Source: a bacterium (lineage in GTDB: Bacteria > UBP14 > UBA6098 > 4484-93). From it: 64,000 nt of DNA. The DNA lies in the NCBI GenBank assembly GCA_021158465.1, contig JAGGUN010000022.1, positions 21,601 through 85,600 on the forward strand, read 5' to 3'. Of the stretch, positions 63,883 to 64,000 are shown in pieces. The notes beneath the pieces are model-generated. The model had not been told where the DNA came from. It searched no databases and saw only the letters and a list, made by a program, of their open reading frames with translations. Within the stretch, counting starts at the first letter, position 1. Each line of letters begins with the position of its first letter. The translations under genes were made by a program, and so were the position numbers.

Positions 63883-64000
63883 TTATTCGATGATCTTTCC
63901 GACGACACCGGCGCCGACGGTTTTTCCGCCTTCACGGATAGCGAACCGTAGTCCTTCTTCCATTGCGATTGAGTATATAAGCTCCACATTCATATTGACA
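63883..64000 (-). CDS. tuf: elongation factor Tu, C-terminal end (runs off the window)
   Basis: EF-Tu delivers aminoacyl-tRNA to the ribosome. Only the last 38 codons or so are inside the window. They read [20 protein letters not shown] followed by [13 protein letters not shown] and stop, the standard end of EF-Tu domain III. tuf directly before rpsJ is the common bacterial str-S10 junction. Confidence 0.97.
   Translation of the reverse strand, partial: VNMNVELIYSIAMEEGLRFAIREGGKTVGAGVVGKIIE

Overview
The window comes from a bacterium with an outer membrane. It carries an LpxL/HtrB-type lipid A acyltransferase gene, PorV-type outer-membrane barrels, a PorU-like C25 peptidase, and secreted proteins ending in the Ig-like C-terminal tail used by type IX secretion (T9SS). 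With the moderate GC content, these traits fit an uncultured-type lineage of the FCB superphylum or its relatives (Cloacimonadota, WOR-3 or Marinimicrobia style). That placement is inference from gene content, since no marker phylogeny could be run.

Layout: the two ends hold the two halves of one ribosomal-protein operon, both on the minus strand and in the right order. The right end (59.1-64.0 kb) has tuf(3' end)-rpsJ-rplC-rplD-rplW-rplB-rpsS-rplV-rpsC-rplP-rpmC. The left end (0-5.7 kb) has rpsQ-rplN-rplX-rplE-rpsN-rpsH-rplF-rplR-rpsE-rpmD-rplO-secY-adk(5' end). rpmC and rpsQ are neighbours in nearly all bacteria, but here 53.4 kb separates them. The rpsQ half has its own promoter (TTGACA-N16-TATTTT). 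The rpmC half runs on into a membrane-anchored metallopeptidase and a lipid acyltransferase.

Inside the 53 kb: (i) 5.8-16.6 kb, a minus-strand T9SS-like operon: PorU-like peptidase, a PorV barrel carrying an inserted beta-propeller, an M6 metalloprotease cargo and two paralogous small secreted proteins. (ii) 16.6-21.5 kb, mtnA, a secreted subtilase, and divergent thiL. (iii) 21.5-24.7 kb, an AT-rich accessory island with a DNA methyltransferase, an unknown partner protein, a PD-(D/E)XK-like protein and an HNH nuclease. Two imperfect palindromes built like integron attC sites separate these genes, and a tRNA-Ala gene bounds the island. (iv) 24.8-31.8 kb, rho, a transketolase N-terminal half, priA, a cation/proton antiporter and a TPR lipoprotein. 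(v) 31.9-36.1 kb, lysine 6-aminotransferase, a small Zn-ribbon protein and clpC. (vi) 36.1-40.5 kb, two secreted Ig-like proteins. (vii) 40.6-52.3 kb, a minus-strand housekeeping run (miaB, rsmB, radical SAM, mscS, DUF1015, ruvC, HAD, yebC, a PpiC-like protein, radical SAM/SPASM). (viii) 52.4-57.4 kb, a plus-strand translationally coupled operon (PorV-like barrel, HdrB-like protein, GAF plus degenerate GGDEF, polysaccharide deacetylase lipoprotein, and two small envelope proteins).

Promoters are unusually easy to see. Many intergenic gaps hold TTGAC/TTGATT, a 16-nt spacer and TATATT/TATTTT. They also show that several long TTG-started frames are artefacts. No CRISPR array, rRNA or transposase was seen, and no gap without a gene exceeds 300 bases.
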